A stretch of 64,000 nucleotides of DNA from Argopecten irradians (GCF_041381155.1 NC_091134.1:34973540-35037539), one strand, 5' to 3'; positions 36,735 through 50,228 are shown, counted from the stretch's first letter. The notes: a model not told the origin generated them from the letters alone. Program-made: numbers and translations.

Positions 36735-37110
36735 TATGTTTTATTATTTAAACGTCCTCTCTTGTATGCAGTGTGTAGCGTGTGTGAAGGGCGTGGTGCG
36801 TGTTTTGGGAGACTGTGGTATGTTTGTGTTGTGTCTTCTTGTATAGTGGATGTGTTGCCCTTTTTAAAGTGCTATATCACTGAAGCATGCCGCCGAAGAC
36901 ACCAAGCAACACACCTCAATCGGTCACAGTATACTGACAACGGGCGAACCAGTCGTCCCACTCCCGGTAAGCTGAGCCCCAAGCAAGAGCAGAAAACACC
37001 ATTTTTATAGACTTTGGTGTGTCTCGGCCAGGGGACAGAAATCAGAGCCTTCCTCGCAGGGACGAACGCTCAACTCAAGGCTAAAAGTGAGGCAATGCCG
37101 AGGGAGGCAT
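36735..37110 (-). mobile_element. CAAA-tailed interspersed repeat, family 2, copy 2
   Basis: Aligns along nearly its whole length with 46297-46670 (shared GTCTCGGCCAGG, TATACTGACAACGG, TGCCGCCGAAGACACCAAG and TGTTGTGTCTTCTTGTATAG, plus strand). It has about 80 bp more at its far end and a poorer tail. Confidence 0.68.
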
Positions 37111-37384
37111 TAGGAAACAAAGTCAGTTAGGAAGAAGAGAAAAGTTAAGATCCTAAATTTTGTCGCATTTTATGATCATAATAGGGGCAGCAGGTACATT
37201 TCTAACGCCCTACCTGCAGGGCCAGCCATTAAAAGTCGTTGGTCGTCGCTGCTTGTAAAAATGTCTAATGCATATTTTAATCATTAATTAATAAATCATA
37301 ACTCTTTAATTTGATCGAAAAGCTCTTAAACATCCACAAATCATATCGCTGGAGCCCATGTCTCGGTTAAATTAGGTTTTTGAC

Positions 37385-37512
37385 TGCTCTATATTTATAT
37401 ATAGAATAAAAAAATGGAATATCCTTGTGATGGAATTAAAATATTAAACAATAAAATTAAAACAGGTCTGTAACCTGTAGCGCTTTCGCAGCCTCGCTGC
37501 TCATCAGGAGAT
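37385..37512 (-). mobile_element. Penelope terminal remnant with hammerhead
   Basis: A TATATATA stretch is followed by AATAAAAAAATGGAATATCC and TTGTGATGG, matching the left terminus of the 25.6-kb Penelope element (AATAAAAAAGAACAATGTCC, ATGTGATGG), and then by a hammerhead motif on the minus strand. No RT frame follows, so only a terminal piece remains. Confidence 0.6.
37474..37511 (-). ncRNA. Hammerhead ribozyme motif (second, divergent)
   Basis: The minus strand reads CTGATGA (37507-37501), a perfect 5-bp stem II GCAGC-GAG-GCTGC (37500-37488), GAAA (37487-37484), the palindrome AGCGCT, then A and CAGG. All core residues are canonical. Stem I starts with a C-C mismatch and then pairs A-T, G-C and G-T, so activity may be reduced. 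Confidence 0.62.
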
Positions 37513-40379
37513 GTGTAATTAAACGCCTCCATATGTGAAATACTTATCTGATCCAATATTACATGTATATATTCAGTGTTGGTATATGTAAATGAAAAAC
37601 CTGTAGCTTATTAGTTGTTTAAAAAGATGAAAAGAATATCCTAAAGACTGAAAATACCCTGATAATTACTTCTGTTCAGAGATATTCTCAAATGGTGTTT
37701 GATGTACTGTAATTATGTGGATGTGACCATATTGTATTCGCTTTCAAACAAATTACCCCGAAAATCCAATACCGGAGATCAACCCCATACCTGGGTTTTT
37801 AAAAAAGTAAATAATAAAGGTGAAGGCTGATGAATGAAGATTTGTCCCTTGAAGTATGTACTTAAGTTTCGCGTGTTACTATATACACGCTTTCGTCTTT
37901 GCCGCAGTACGTTTTAACGATCTGAAGACAGGTTTGAACTAATTGTCGTAAAATATTGAAATTTAATCATGTATGTGTTGAATTCATATCTAATCTTTAT
38001 GGCTCAACTGTACTTCACATATCCGTTATAGACTTTTTCAACTTTTAGTTATTCGGCTCTTAAAAAGAAGATAAATGCATATCAATTTCGAATAAAAAAA
38101 GACTGATCGTCAAGCCTCGAAAACTTTTGACGTATTTTGTTGCTCGGAATTCATTTGCTATAGTTGTGAGTTCTTAGGAACCTCTGAATTCGTCCTCTCC
38201 CAAGTTTCGTGCCCATTTTTTGAAATATAGTTAGAGCTGGTCGTGACCCGCAATGAACTTTGGTATCTGGCTCGATTTGCTGCTGTGATATTATTGAAAA
38301 GCAAGCTACTTATTGAGGCACAAACAATCATCAACATGATACAATCATCATGATACCACAATACCATCTCATCACGATACATAAAATTACAAAATACGAC
38401 TGTAAACTACAGTAAATTTTATCCTCATCTTTAATTTTCATGAAATAGAATTGGTTAACTGGACTTAGATGTACATATCTACGAAAGATCCACACATACA
38501 CACAAAAATGACACAAATATAAATTTTCATTATCGCGCATTTCTACGCATATTTTAACAATTCGTTTAATGCATGAACTATACTGTGGAAAACATAAAGC
38601 AAGATTCCATATTGCATATGGTTCTATTCTTTCATGTAAAAGAGAAAAACGAGAAAAATCTTTATCAGCTTTCATCCTTTCACAAAGTTGAAACTGTTCA
38701 TATTTTTTAACATGGGTATTTACACACAAACATTTTTAAACAAATATTTTTTTTCTGAAATGAAGCCATTATTTGCCCGAAAGATTCAAAATATTATTTC
38801 ACATGTGAAAGATTTTCACGAGTTAATCATACTCATTAAAACATGTACAGGCCTTAGAATGGTTCTATTCTTAAGATCAACAGTACATGTGCGTGTTTCA
38901 AAAACAAATATATATTCATTATTGCGTGAATGTAAAACAATGCCTCGACAATATGCCTCAATAAACGTTATTATTGGTGCTTGTCAAAACGACAACATCG
39001 TGGTCATCCAGATCCTTACACTGATTACTGATCGGAGTATTTGCTGGGTCAAACATGACCATGTGTGACCATGCCGGTTGCCAAAAAACGTCAGGGGAAA
39101 TGTTTTCCAAAGTGAAGATTTCCTTTTGTGTCCACGATCCTGTTTGTATGTACACATGCACTATATAAATGTGTATATATTGTAGCATTTGAGCAATACA
39201 CGTATGATGTAAGGTAATACGCTCGCCCTTGCCTTTAATCAATTAACAACTTAACATTTGAAAAGAATAATGATGTAAATCATATTAGCATGATGTAATA
39301 AGTATGGCGACAATTTTATAGATAATATATATATTAATAGTTGATAGAGTTTGTACTTACTCAAACAGGCATCCCACGTGTATGTATGCAATATTATCCT
39401 ACAAGCATGTGTGTCCATGCGCCGAGTATGTACTAAAAATACATAGTAGTTAGTAAACAGAATGTGTATTTACCACTAGTATCTGGGGGTAGTAATGTTG
39501 TGGGTTGAGTCTCATGCATACGTGTTCCTGCTATAGTTTGTGTCGTACGAAAGGGTCGCATGTTATAGTGTGTATTTAAAACACAGTAGAACTCACCCAC
39601 GCGACCCAATCCGTAACGAAGGCCCGCCGATTTACAAAGCTATCAAAGGAAACAAATATTTTAAGAATTGATCTGGTGTAGTTGAATGGAGTCGGCATTT
39701 AACTAACCATATATTGTCTAGTACCATGCCATAGTGTTTAAGGAATACATAATTTTGGTTTCTTGTTGTTAATTGATTAATACATGAAGGTCAATATTTG
39801 TAATATCGACCATTTACTTAATTTGTATTATACCTTTTTGATATAACTTTCTGATTCTATAGTCGTAGCATTGTACCAATATGTGTATTAGTGGTCGTTA
39901 ACAGTAAGCTTTACAACCGGTAGTACTGGTTTTTAGATCGCCCGTGTTCAATCTGTCGAGAGTTAAGCAAGTTTTTTCATAATCATCGATACTCTCGGGT
40001 TTACCTTTTCTGTCGTTATCCACGCATTGACTATTTCATAGTAATACTATCCAATCAAAGGCCAGCATGAACTTCATTTTGAAGATCTACAGATCTAACA
40101 AGCGACGCTCAACTTCAAAGCTAAGAAGTCAAAATATGCATCAAAGGGTCATATTAACTGCTCATCCTTCTCGCAGACAGAGCTTTCATTTTTTGATATG
40201 GCATATTTCTGGGTGGATTAAACAACAGGGATAATAACTCCTGAAATGGCGAGGATTACTTTTCAGGCGGAGACAATATCAGAGATCATCGACATCAGAC
40301 ACCATGCATTATGTATTTAAAGTAATTGCTGTATATATGAATATAAGTTTAATGGTAGGTAGGACTTTATTACAATTTG

Positions 40380-40592
40380 GTTTGATTAGTTTAACGTCCT
40401 ATTAACAGCCAGGGTCATTTAAGGACGTGCCAGGTTTGTTGGTGGAGGAAAGCCGGAGTACCCGGAGAAAACCCACCGACCAGCGGTCAGTACCTGGCAA
40501 CTGCCCCACATGGAATCGAACTCGCGACCCAGAGGTGGAGGGCATGTGGTAATATGTCGGTACATCTTAACCACTCGGCCACCGCGGCCCCA
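40380..40592 (-). mobile_element. tRNA-derived SINE
   Basis: On the minus strand the 5' head begins GGGGCCGCGGTGGCCGAGTG. It carries an A-box-like GTGGCCGAGTGGTTAAG (40566-40582) and a B-box-like GCGAGTTCGATTCC (about 40512-40525), as in tRNA-Ser/Leu genes but without a foldable full tRNA. The 3' tail ends GTTAAACTAATCAAACC. Flanks ACTTTATTACAATTTGG and ACTTTTTATTACAAAATGG look like a target-site duplication. Known for the class: Pol III transcription and mobilisation by a LINE partner. Confidence 0.75.
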
Positions 40593-43004
40593 CTTTTTAT
40601 TACAAAATGGAAGGTGTTTGTGATAAAAAAACAGCAGAAGTATTCGCAGATAAAATCATCAACCTACTGTCAGTGTCTGAAACCTTTTTCTTCGCAATGG
40701 TATAGAAATAATCCAGGAAACTGGTGAAGGAATGCCAGAGTACCTTGGTCTCTGGAACGGATGTATTTAGAAAGAGCACGACCAACGTAGGTTATGTAAA
40801 TTTACGTTTTCTTTTATCCTACGGGATTAAACCATAACCCCACCGACGACTGAAAGTGGTTACCAATGTTGTAACCTTAATGCAAACGTTGAATGTTTGA
40901 AAAACAGTTTCATTTCTACCTCTGATAGTTTGGCTAATGCATAAGTGGTTCAATTACACTGAGATAAAAGCCAAAAATATTGCAAAGATTTTTGGGGGAA
41001 ATCTCAATGACTCGAAATTGTGGCTTACCTGACCATAAGCTCATGTCAAAATATGACCTCAATGTATGCTCATACGAAATTAAGAAAACTAGAAAGTCGC
41101 CAGAGAGTCTAAATTGACACCCACATGAACTCTACTGACAGTAATATTGTACAATAATTACAAAACACAAGTCCAAAGTACGAAGTACAAGTACAAATAT
41201 TTCTGTTTCTAATGTTACCTTCCGGGAAAATCAATACCAAATTAATTTTGTCTGAATGTGTGTTTGATACTCCAGTGGTTACAGTCATATTCATTCTCTT
41301 AATGTTGAAGAGAGTCTATACAAGAATTGATATTTTCCTTGGAGTGGTGAAGAATGGTTTTAAAATAAGTAAAAAGTTGTTCCGTAGTTATTATTTCTTA
41401 AAAATACATGTACATTTTTACTGACAAATATCTATTAAAGGACGAGAAGTATAGAGCAATTACATGATAATCAGAGTAAAGGTATTTGTTTTCAATGAAA
41501 CCCGCCTGAAAACGCCGATTTGGTTTAAACAAATTTAAATATCTTCATTATACTTACACATAATATACGAACAATCATATGATTTGTAATCAATATTTGC
41601 ATACACGTAGTGATTCTTAAAGCAGAAGGCTATTTTAACTGTCATATTTTTCAAATCTTTAATTAAATTTTCTTTTTATAAGTTTGAATTAGACGATTTT
41701 TACCAACAAGAACAACGTCTTAATTAATACGATCAATATATTTTCTCATACAACTCAGCTGATTATTAGCCAAAGTAAACATTTCATTTATCTCCTTGGA
41801 TATCTGCTTACACTCAAACATTCACCTGACTAAAGTCACTGGTACATTTAACGTTCCAATCGATTTTAATGCCAAAACACCACTTGTTGGCTTAGCACTT
41901 CTCTTTGGTAGCATGTTATACCTAGTATCGATGTGTAATCGAAGACAGGTGTTTAAAATCAGATTGTAAACATGCAGTTAATCACGTGATGACTTTGTGA
42001 GATTGCTGTGTCTCTAAACCAAAATGAGACTCTTCATAACTTTAAAGATGAAATGCCATCGAAACATATTTGAAGAAACATAGAGCAGTTCATTCCTCTG
42101 CATGAGTGGAAACATCAATTTAAACTTTATAAAGATGCCACAAGAGATTGTTTGGAAAAAGTCACGCTGTTTTGACGTTTCAACGACTGTGGAATTCACT
42201 TAATGATTGTCTTTGATATAATAATATGGTAATGATTCAAGATACTTATAGTCAGCCAAGATCCCACAGGACTAGTCTATATGAATATATCAAAAAAGCT
42301 AACAAACGAAATATATTTGTAAATAAACAGTGTTGATTTAAACTTAAACGATTAAACGATCTGAAAAAACAAGAATATAACCAAATATTCTGGATGTATG
42401 AACGGTCTCAACTTTATTGACAATAGCCATTAAAAATATGTAAGTTTCTTAGATCAAACATGAGTCAATCAGTTATTCACAATCGGCTGATAACACATGA
42501 ACAGAAATTCATATTATGGAGCTACGAATAGAACTGATGGCGAAGAAAAAAGAGAAGTGATTGCAATTGAGATAAGATCGACCTGTTACAATATATGGAT
42601 AGGTAGTTGTAGTAATCATTAAATACAAAATGTATTGCAAATTAACATCAGATTATTATCAGTTGTATTTTATTTTCTATCTGAATAAATAAAAGTATTT
42701 ACCTGATAGCTTGCTGACCATATTAACTTCTCAACACTCTCTCTGTTAACGTTACATATAACACAGGCCAATATATGTCACGGTATGGCACGAAAACCAA
42801 CCAGAAATCTTGTCGTCGAGGTTGTATTTTACACTACTTAATTATCGAGGACTCTCCAAATACCATCACATTGCCATACAGTACAACAAAAGAGTTACCT
42901 TATATTCATCATTTTATACTGACAATATAACATAAGGGTGATTTCACTCGTTTTTATTGTTTACTTGTGTGTAGAGACTTTTACTAATACTATTACTTCT
43001 GCTA

Positions 43005-43115
43005 CTGCTGTTGTTGTTGCTGCTGCTGACGATGATGATGACGACGATGATGACGACGACGAAGGACAATAATCATGATGATGGTGATGATGATGATGAT
43101 AAAAGAGGAGGATGA
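43005..43115. repeat. Trinucleotide repeat tract (TTG/CTG then GAT/GAC)
   Basis: A run of TGTTGTTG and CTGCTGCTG followed by GATGATGATGACGACGATGA and related triplets to about 43100. No splice-supported coding exon surrounds it. Confidence 0.8.
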
Positions 43116-44049
43116 TGAATGTTGAGATGATGCTATTTATGAATAAAACAATATTGCCATACGTTTCAATGCGCTAATATTTGGGAAAAAAATAAGTACA
43201 TGTACAGTATCTAACATCTAATTATGTTAAATCTACGTGTAACATTGCATACCTGAAAATTTTTAAGTTTTATCTTTGCGAATCTGACATTTATTACAGT
43301 TCCTGAACCTGAACCCGTCATATATACATATCAATAAAAGAATATTTCAAAATGTCACTCGACCTTCTTTTTATACGACCTTCTCAAATGTATCCTCGGT
43401 GACCATCATATTATTAGATATAGCTTTAATGAGCGCTTTTATAACCCTAACCCAAAACAGTGTTTCATCTCATAGTGTTGAAAATGTCGTCACCATATCC
43501 CTCCGATCGGCTGAGTCAACACAATGGCGATTTGCTGGAGTCTTTCAATGATATGTTTCGTGTTATAGAGTCGAAGCACAAACAGCAACAATAGACTCAT
43601 CAAAACCGCTTTCCGGTACGATCTAATTTTTGTTTTATATCGAAACCCATCAACATAAAACATGCAAAATGACGTGGCAGTGATAGTGCTTGATCTTTGT
43701 TGTCAGCATTGCCACTATATAAATATTTATCCCTTTTTCTTTGGAACTAAAAAAAGAACAATCACACCAGCTCAACTTTAAGATGGAAAACAGATTTATC
43801 TCCCTTAGCTATGCTTGACATGCAGTAGAAAGATATATTAGGAGTTAACTCCCTTCCATTGCTTGTAGCAAGACGCTTTGCTTTATCTTGCTGATAAATA
43901 AACGTCAGACTATATCATCGCCACAAGAAGGGTTTTGTACATTTAATATACACTGGTACTAAAGTTAACTAGTACTAGGTATATTCTCTTCTTTGTTTCA
44001 ATAACTCTAAGAGTAACTAAAACGAAAATAGTCGTATTTAGAAATGGAG

Positions 44050-44313
44050 GACGTACATGATATAATGGTAATGAAGTTGAAATAGTAAACGATTTTTGCT
44101 ATCTTGGTGTAAAGCTGAAGTATAATAATAAATTTAATCAAATTCAAAAACATTTATCTGACCAAGGTCGTAAAGCCATGTTTGCACTTTTTTCTAAGTG
44201 TTCTAATTTATATTTAAATTTTGAAACCTTGTTACGTTTATTTGACACGTATGTTTTTAGCATCTTGCATTATGCTTGCGAGGTGTGGGGATCATCGAAA
44301 GGGTGTGATATAG
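44050..44313 (+). pseudogene. Non-LTR retrotransposon (LINE) reverse transcriptase C-terminal fragment, part 1
   Basis: The plus-strand translation contains NDFCYLGVKL, DQGRKAMFAL, LLRLFDTYVFSILHYACEVW and GSSKGCD. This block follows the palm domain in many animal LINE reverse transcriptases. The N-terminal RT and endonuclease are absent, so it is a 5'-truncated or decayed copy. It is cut at TATAG (44309-44313) by the following insertion. Confidence 0.7.
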
Positions 44314-45353
44314 GAGATTTCAGAAAAGATGGCGTGACGTCACAGAAAGTTTACATCCGGGTCCTCAAAGGTACAAACACAGTATGGCGACTGATAAAAA
44401 CAATAACAGATACGTACATCCCTGCTTCATAATCGATACTTTGACAAAAGTTTACACTTTCATATTTGCAAATTCTGATTTTGAAATGGTTTCTTATTAT
44501 TTCACAGGTTACGGATGTTAACATTTTTATATTTTCATTTGTTTATTGCTAAATATAACAAGTGTAGATTTAGTGTCGAAGCCACCTATCGAAGCGCTGC
44601 CGGGCCATCACACGTACCCGATTTTGTTCATACGTATAAATTGAGGTTGTGAAAAAAAGTGTTTATGAATAAATGATTTATTTCAATGTATCATGTTTCT
44701 GTTAAAAATGAAAATGCTGTTCACAACACGATATGATATAAACAAAACGTGAACCACCTGACCAGACTACGGCCGCTCGTGTATGGCTTCATCGCTGGTA
44801 GATCACCGCAGACCAAAGCATTGTTGGGGAAATAAATCATATGAATGATTACCAACACTTTTATCTCAAAAGGTACTTGTTTAAGATATATATATTTCGT
44901 TATTTAATATGTACATGTTGTTTTAATGGAATGCCCTTGTATCAACTAGTTACACGTACACGTATGGCTGCCGATCTCGAAAAATAATATACATAAATGT
45001 ATGGTGAAATCGTTCAGTTTTCATGCTGCATATTTCATTTTTGATATTTCATTTTCAGCCGCTTTTATGCCATGGACTGCTGTGTTAAGTTTCCAATTGA
45101 AATGGTATTAATTTTATATAATTTGAATACATAATAGGTAGACTTCATTTAAATTGATATAAATTACAGATCGTAGTACTGTACGTAAATACCGACCAGG
45201 ACCTCAAAGTTTTGTTTAAAAATATGATATAATGAACCTACAAACTGACTCATTTGTATGTTATAAACTAAATCCCAAAATTGATGACAAAAATATTAAC
45301 CAGAATACGTAATTTTATGACACTGAAAACGGACGGTTCTCGGTTGAATCTAC
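44314..45353. mobile_element. Unclassified insertion of about 1.04 kb inside the LINE fragment
   Basis: TATAG occurs at both borders (44309-44313 and 45354-45358), and the LINE frame resumes exactly after the second copy. The interior contains no recognisable protein, poly(A) tail or clear terminal inverted repeat. It may be a nonautonomous DNA transposon with a 5-bp target duplication. Classification is open. Confidence 0.5.
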
Positions 45354-46260
45354 TATAGAAAAAATTCACTTATCATTTTGTAAGAAGATCCTAAAAGTTA
45401 AGAGATCAACTTGTAACGCCATGGTATATTTTGAATTAGGCCGGTATCCATTAGAATGTTTAAGGAAGTACAGAATGATAAAGTATTGGCTTAAATTAAT
45501 GGTCTCAAATAACTGTATTTTGAATTCCGCTCTTTTATATTTAAGTAATAGCAACACTGGTAATTGTTTCAATTGGATAAACCGGATTAAACATTGTCTT
45601 TTTCTATCGGTTTTGGTAATGTATGGAATCATCACTATCTGTATAACCATAAACATATATTATGTTTGATAAAGCAACGACTATTTGACCAAAGTCGGTA
45701 ACAATTGAAAGGCTTATTGGATTCCTGTATGTACATTATATAAGCATATTGTGAATCATTTTACTATACAATACTATTTGACTAAATATATATACCTCCT
45801 AAATATATACCGATACTGCTAGAGAACAAAGATTGAGCCCTGGTTGCAATTTAGATGTGGAAGACGAATATCATTTTATTTTAATATGTATTAATTATCA
45901 TGAGTTAAGAAAGAAATATGTAAAACCTTTTTATTGGCGTAAACCATCCATGTACAAGTTGATACAATTATTATGTTGCGAAAATATAAGTAATCTACGT
46001 AAATTAGCAAAATTTATATTCGAGGCCATGAAAATACGATCCCGCCTCCAATAATTTCAGTATAGTTATTTTGGTGTTGTATGTTTAACCTGTAAGTTAT
46101 GTAGCCTTTATAAAATACACATTTTGATTTCAATGTATAGTACATTTGTAACTTGTCCATGATATTGTACTAATTACTATGTGATTATATATATATGTAT
46201 ATGTGCGTATTTTGCACAATTCCAATAAGTTGTAAACTTAAGGAAAATAAAGAATTAAGA
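45354..46260 (+). pseudogene. LINE reverse transcriptase C-terminal fragment, part 2, and 3' end
   Basis: Translation continues with IHLSFCKKILKVKRSTCNAM and ELGRYPLECLRKYRMIKYWL. After frameshifts (around 45670 and 45830) it shows VEDEYHFILICINYHELRKK and LAKFIFEAMKIRSR, the usual Cys/His-containing C-terminus of such LINE proteins. The 3' end is a short A-rich tail, GAAAATAAAGAATTAAGAATT, near 46238-46260. Stops and shifts show it is dead. Confidence 0.7.
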
Positions 46261-46296
46261 ATTGAGAACTATCTCTGTGGATACTATAACGACAGT

Positions 46297-46670
46297 GAAA
46301 GTTTGTTTGTTTGTTTGATTAATTAACATCCTATTAATAGATATGGTCATGTATGGACGGCCTCCCATGTAAGCAGTGCGCTGCGTGTGTGAAGTGCAAG
46401 GTGCGTGTTTTGGGAGACTATGGTATGTTCGTGTTGTGTCTTCTTGTATAGTGGAACTGTTGCCCTTTTTATAGTGCTTTATCACTGAAGCATGCCGCCG
46501 AAGACACCAAGAAACACACCCCACCCGGTCACATTATACTGACAACGGACGAACCAGTCGTCTAACTACCTGTATGCTGAGCGTTAAGCAGGAGCAGAAA
46601 CTACCACTTTTATAGACTTTGGTGTGTCTCGGCCAGGAGACAGAACCCAGAGCCTTCCTCACGGTGAAAA
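46297..46670 (-). mobile_element. CAAA-tailed interspersed repeat, family 2, copy 1
   Basis: On the minus strand the body contains GGCCGAGACACACCAAAGTC, CGTTGTCAGTATAATGTGAC, GTCTTCGGCGGCATGCTTCA and CAAGAAGACACAACACGAAC. It ends with a tail that resembles the SINE tail (GGATGTTAATTAATCAAACA then CAAAC repeats). At least four related copies occur in this window. No protein frame is seen. Confidence 0.7.
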
Positions 46671-49600
46671 TAATCCCTGGAGTTTCGAGGATGTTATTTT
46701 GCATGCTATTGTATGGACTAGTTATCACAATTTGCATAAACATAACCTATGGAGAAAACGACGTTCAGTCTGTGACAGAACAAAGTTGGTCGCTGTGAAA
46801 TAGTTTTGGTTCCAGGTGAAAAAGAACATTTTTGGTGGTAAACCACAAACGTAAATATCGTCCTGAAATGGTCGTTATGTACAGTAACACGAACGTTCTT
46901 TAAATTAGTCTCCACAAAAAAATGGTCGATCATAATAACGGATTGCGTATTAATTTTTGAACGCATCAGACACAGCTGCAAAAGATACTATTGTACTATT
47001 ACATAGGTACCTGCTTGTTTTTACTGCTTCTGGCCACTTCTTCTATCGATTTGGTTTATTGAGCTTGTGGTTTGGTCTCCAAGGCGATCTTTTTGTAGAC
47101 CACTATTGTTTCTTCATTTGCTTTGCTTCAGGTGATGTCGTTTCCTTTTTCATCTTTGTTTCAATGGCTTGTTTTCCGCTCTTATCATACACGAAGAACA
47201 ATTTCCTTTTGTTTGTCAGGGATAATTGTTCCTATGAGTGCCTGTCCATTCGTTGATTCCTTTTTCACTACGTAGAATAACACTGATACTACAAGTCATT
47301 CTTTTGGTATTGTTAGTTGATTTGAAGTCTTTTATATCTTGAGAAAGATCTTTTAGTGTGGATGAAGTTGATTTCATATTGTTCTCATGCTGAGTTCTAA
47401 TTATGTCTTTTGCCAGGTTATAGTATAAAATTAATATCCCCTTTATTAGACATATTGAAATAAACATTTTGCATAACATCTGTGACATGTTTTAATAAAC
47501 GTTGGGACCTCTAAATGTAATATGTAACATCATAAGACTACAGTTTATTTTAAGTTAATTACCATATCATTTTATTTTGTAGATGTAATACTTTGAACAG
47601 TCCCATATGTTATTATGTAGGAGAGCGCATTGTTAAAGGGACAATTCTGTAACATAACCACGAAGCAAAATATGGTATAAATGTATTGTTATACATTTCT
47701 CACTTTCATATCAATTGGTTTGTTTCCGATATATGTGCAAATTTCAATGTACTCTTAGAAGGAAATTCAAAATCTAGTTCTCCACGCGTTACTGTTGCAA
47801 AGTCGATGTCCATGTGAGGTATTTTTAGACTTCTATCAATGGTTTCGTTCTGTTCATAATTTTATAATGTCAACATTTTTGGCTCAAGAATTTTCAAGTA
47901 TTTTCTTTTTTCCCCCTAAAATGATGAATCTTCATTATTGTATTACTTATTTTATACAAGTTTCACAAACATACATTAGCACAAATATTCTTGTGCAAAA
48001 ACACTAAAAGAAAATCATAGCTAAAATATTTATTTTTACAGCGGGGATGTTTTTATTGGTAGATTCATATGTGTTCCTTTGAGTAATTTGGTTGATAATC
48101 TAGATATTGTTGTTATACTATAATCCTCTATTAGTTTATAAACTAAACTTTATCAGTTTAATGCAGAATCACTAGAAAAAAAAATAATAATATATATATT
48201 CCAACGAGGATAATATTTTTGATAACATTATTGTCGGGCTAGTTTAAAATATTTGAGATCATTTTTCTGTTTGCTGTTTTTATTGATATGTTCGTATTTT
48301 CATACTCTTTTGTTGATCAGACACTTCGTGTTGCCATTGCCTTTCTAATGCCCTACTCATCATGATTATGGATGCAAAATGTCGTGCGCGTGTTTCCTAT
48401 TCTTCCGTTTCCATTTTAAAAGTGTTTATTAAAAATATTATAGTATAATTGATACAATCGTGGTAAACTTCTGATATGGAAACTTTACTTACGAATTTTT
48501 TTTATAATCATAAAATTCCTAGATTTTTCATTAAGAGACAATTCACTGAGGATACTCTTTTACATAACCAGAAGTATAAATTGAACATATAACGTAAACA
48601 TTGACCAATCACGTGGTAATCGCTGAAATATCAAATTTTCAATACGATTAAGCAGGTACTGATATACTCGAGCCAAAAGCAGTTTTAGACAAAAGTGCAT
48701 TTTTGCAAGGAATTCGATACAAGAGTTCGACATTCCTAGATGAAATGCCATCATATCATTTAATGTTTCAGGAAGTGCTTTCAATTAAAAAAAACGAGAA
48801 ATTCCATAGAATGGGTTTGTTTAATTTTTTTTTCTATAGACTGATGATTAGTTTATTTTGACAAAAAAGGATATCTTTTTTTTTGAGATTATGCATTATT
48901 TCTAAGATAAATCTTTTTAAATTATGATTTTATGATATATGCTAATTATTTTTCGTCTTTTCGTGGTTTTAGTTTTTTTCCCTGTCATATAGAGGGTTGT
49001 TAGTTATTAATTATTTCAGCCTCCAGCCGTCCTTTGTTCTGAAAAAATAATACGTGCGACTCTACATTCAATATGTGCAATAGTTAATTGATTTACCTCC
49101 CTTCCATCGCAATATATGTGCTTTCTTACACGAGTTATTCTTAATAATTCTGTATCCTGATAGAGGTGACGTTACGGTTCAGTGACCAGAGTCAATATCA
49201 CGCCATTTCGGGAACGTCTCATTTGACACGGAATGATATCAGCATACGAGGCCAAATTATATTGTATTTTAATTTCCTCTTAGATCGCTTACGAAACATC
49301 TATTTATAGTAAATATGAAAGTACAGTAGTACTCGTCAGGTCAACAGCGCAAGACATATATAATACAAAATGAGGATGAGAGGTAATGAAGTTGGAGCAA
49401 TACAATGTAAAAATGTCTTAAAAGAATGTTGGTTATCATATAATATTACAGAAAATAAGTTATAAAGTACAAAATTCATAATCTAATAATCGTTCATATT
49501 TTATGATTTTGGAAATAAATAATAAATAAATAACGATACACTGAAGTTATGGTGTCCGATGAGAATAGCAGAGACAGACATTTATTATCCATTATCATGA

Positions 49601-50163
49601 ACATGTTTGGAAATAAAAGGAATGAACAGAAAGTATAAGCGATGTTTAAACATACTAAGGGTTTCTCGGCGTAACATAACTATAATGTATATAAATATAT
49701 ATATTGTATAGTCCTGTTCTATATACCGCATTGTATCTCATCTATGCTCATTAGGTGTTTTAGATCTAGTGACCTACATTGAACAATAGACACATGTAGT
49801 GACACTTTCAGTTTCAGTTTCAGGTCACGTTGCTCCTTTTAAAATGCCTATATTCTAAATCACGTGTGTGTACACATATACAATGTACTTCTTCGTGAAG
49901 TCTATCAAAATGGCTTGTATTTAGTTGTTTGTGTTTTCGTGGTTGATATCGTTTTCTTTATTTTTATCAATCTTCGCTTTTAGCCCTTTAACTTTGGTTA
50001 CCAACCGTCATTGCACCGTTTTAGTATTGCAAATTCAATTCAAGTCTTTTGTAAATTTTTCTTCGATATACTTGGTTACCATTGTTGCCTTTTTTATCTT
50101 CATATGTCCTTCATTGCCCTTGTATCCAACTTTATTTATCTTGCCTTTATCCTTTATAAAAGG

Positions 50164-50169
50164 TATACT

Positions 50170-50204
<35 letters not shown>

Positions 50205-50228
50205 TTTGTATTTATTTATTTATCTATT
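50164..50228. repeat. TTTA tetranucleotide microsatellite
   Basis: About fourteen TTTA units with one TTTG and one TCTA interruption. It makes spurious Leu/Phe/Ile/Tyr-rich ORFs on the plus strand. Confidence 0.9.

Larger units (their letters stand above)
37513..44049. other. AT-rich noncoding stretch upstream of copy C
   Basis: Apart from the SINE at 40380-40592 and the trinucleotide tract at 43005-43115, I see no supportable feature. The ORF at 38331-38729 has random composition and no splice context. Confidence 0.5.

Noticed and set aside
38331..38729. 132-codon minus-strand ORF
   Set aside because: No motif, no neighbouring exon and average base composition. Likely chance.
40512..40592. 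A tRNA-Ser/Leu gene
   Set aside because: A- and B-box-like strings are present, but the cloverleaf cannot be closed, and the unit has a SINE body, tail and target-site duplication.
42700..42726. Short ATG-to-donor segment (MVSKLS then GTAAATAC, minus strand) as another first exon
   Set aside because: Too short and no partner exon could be linked. Chance donors are common in AT-rich DNA.
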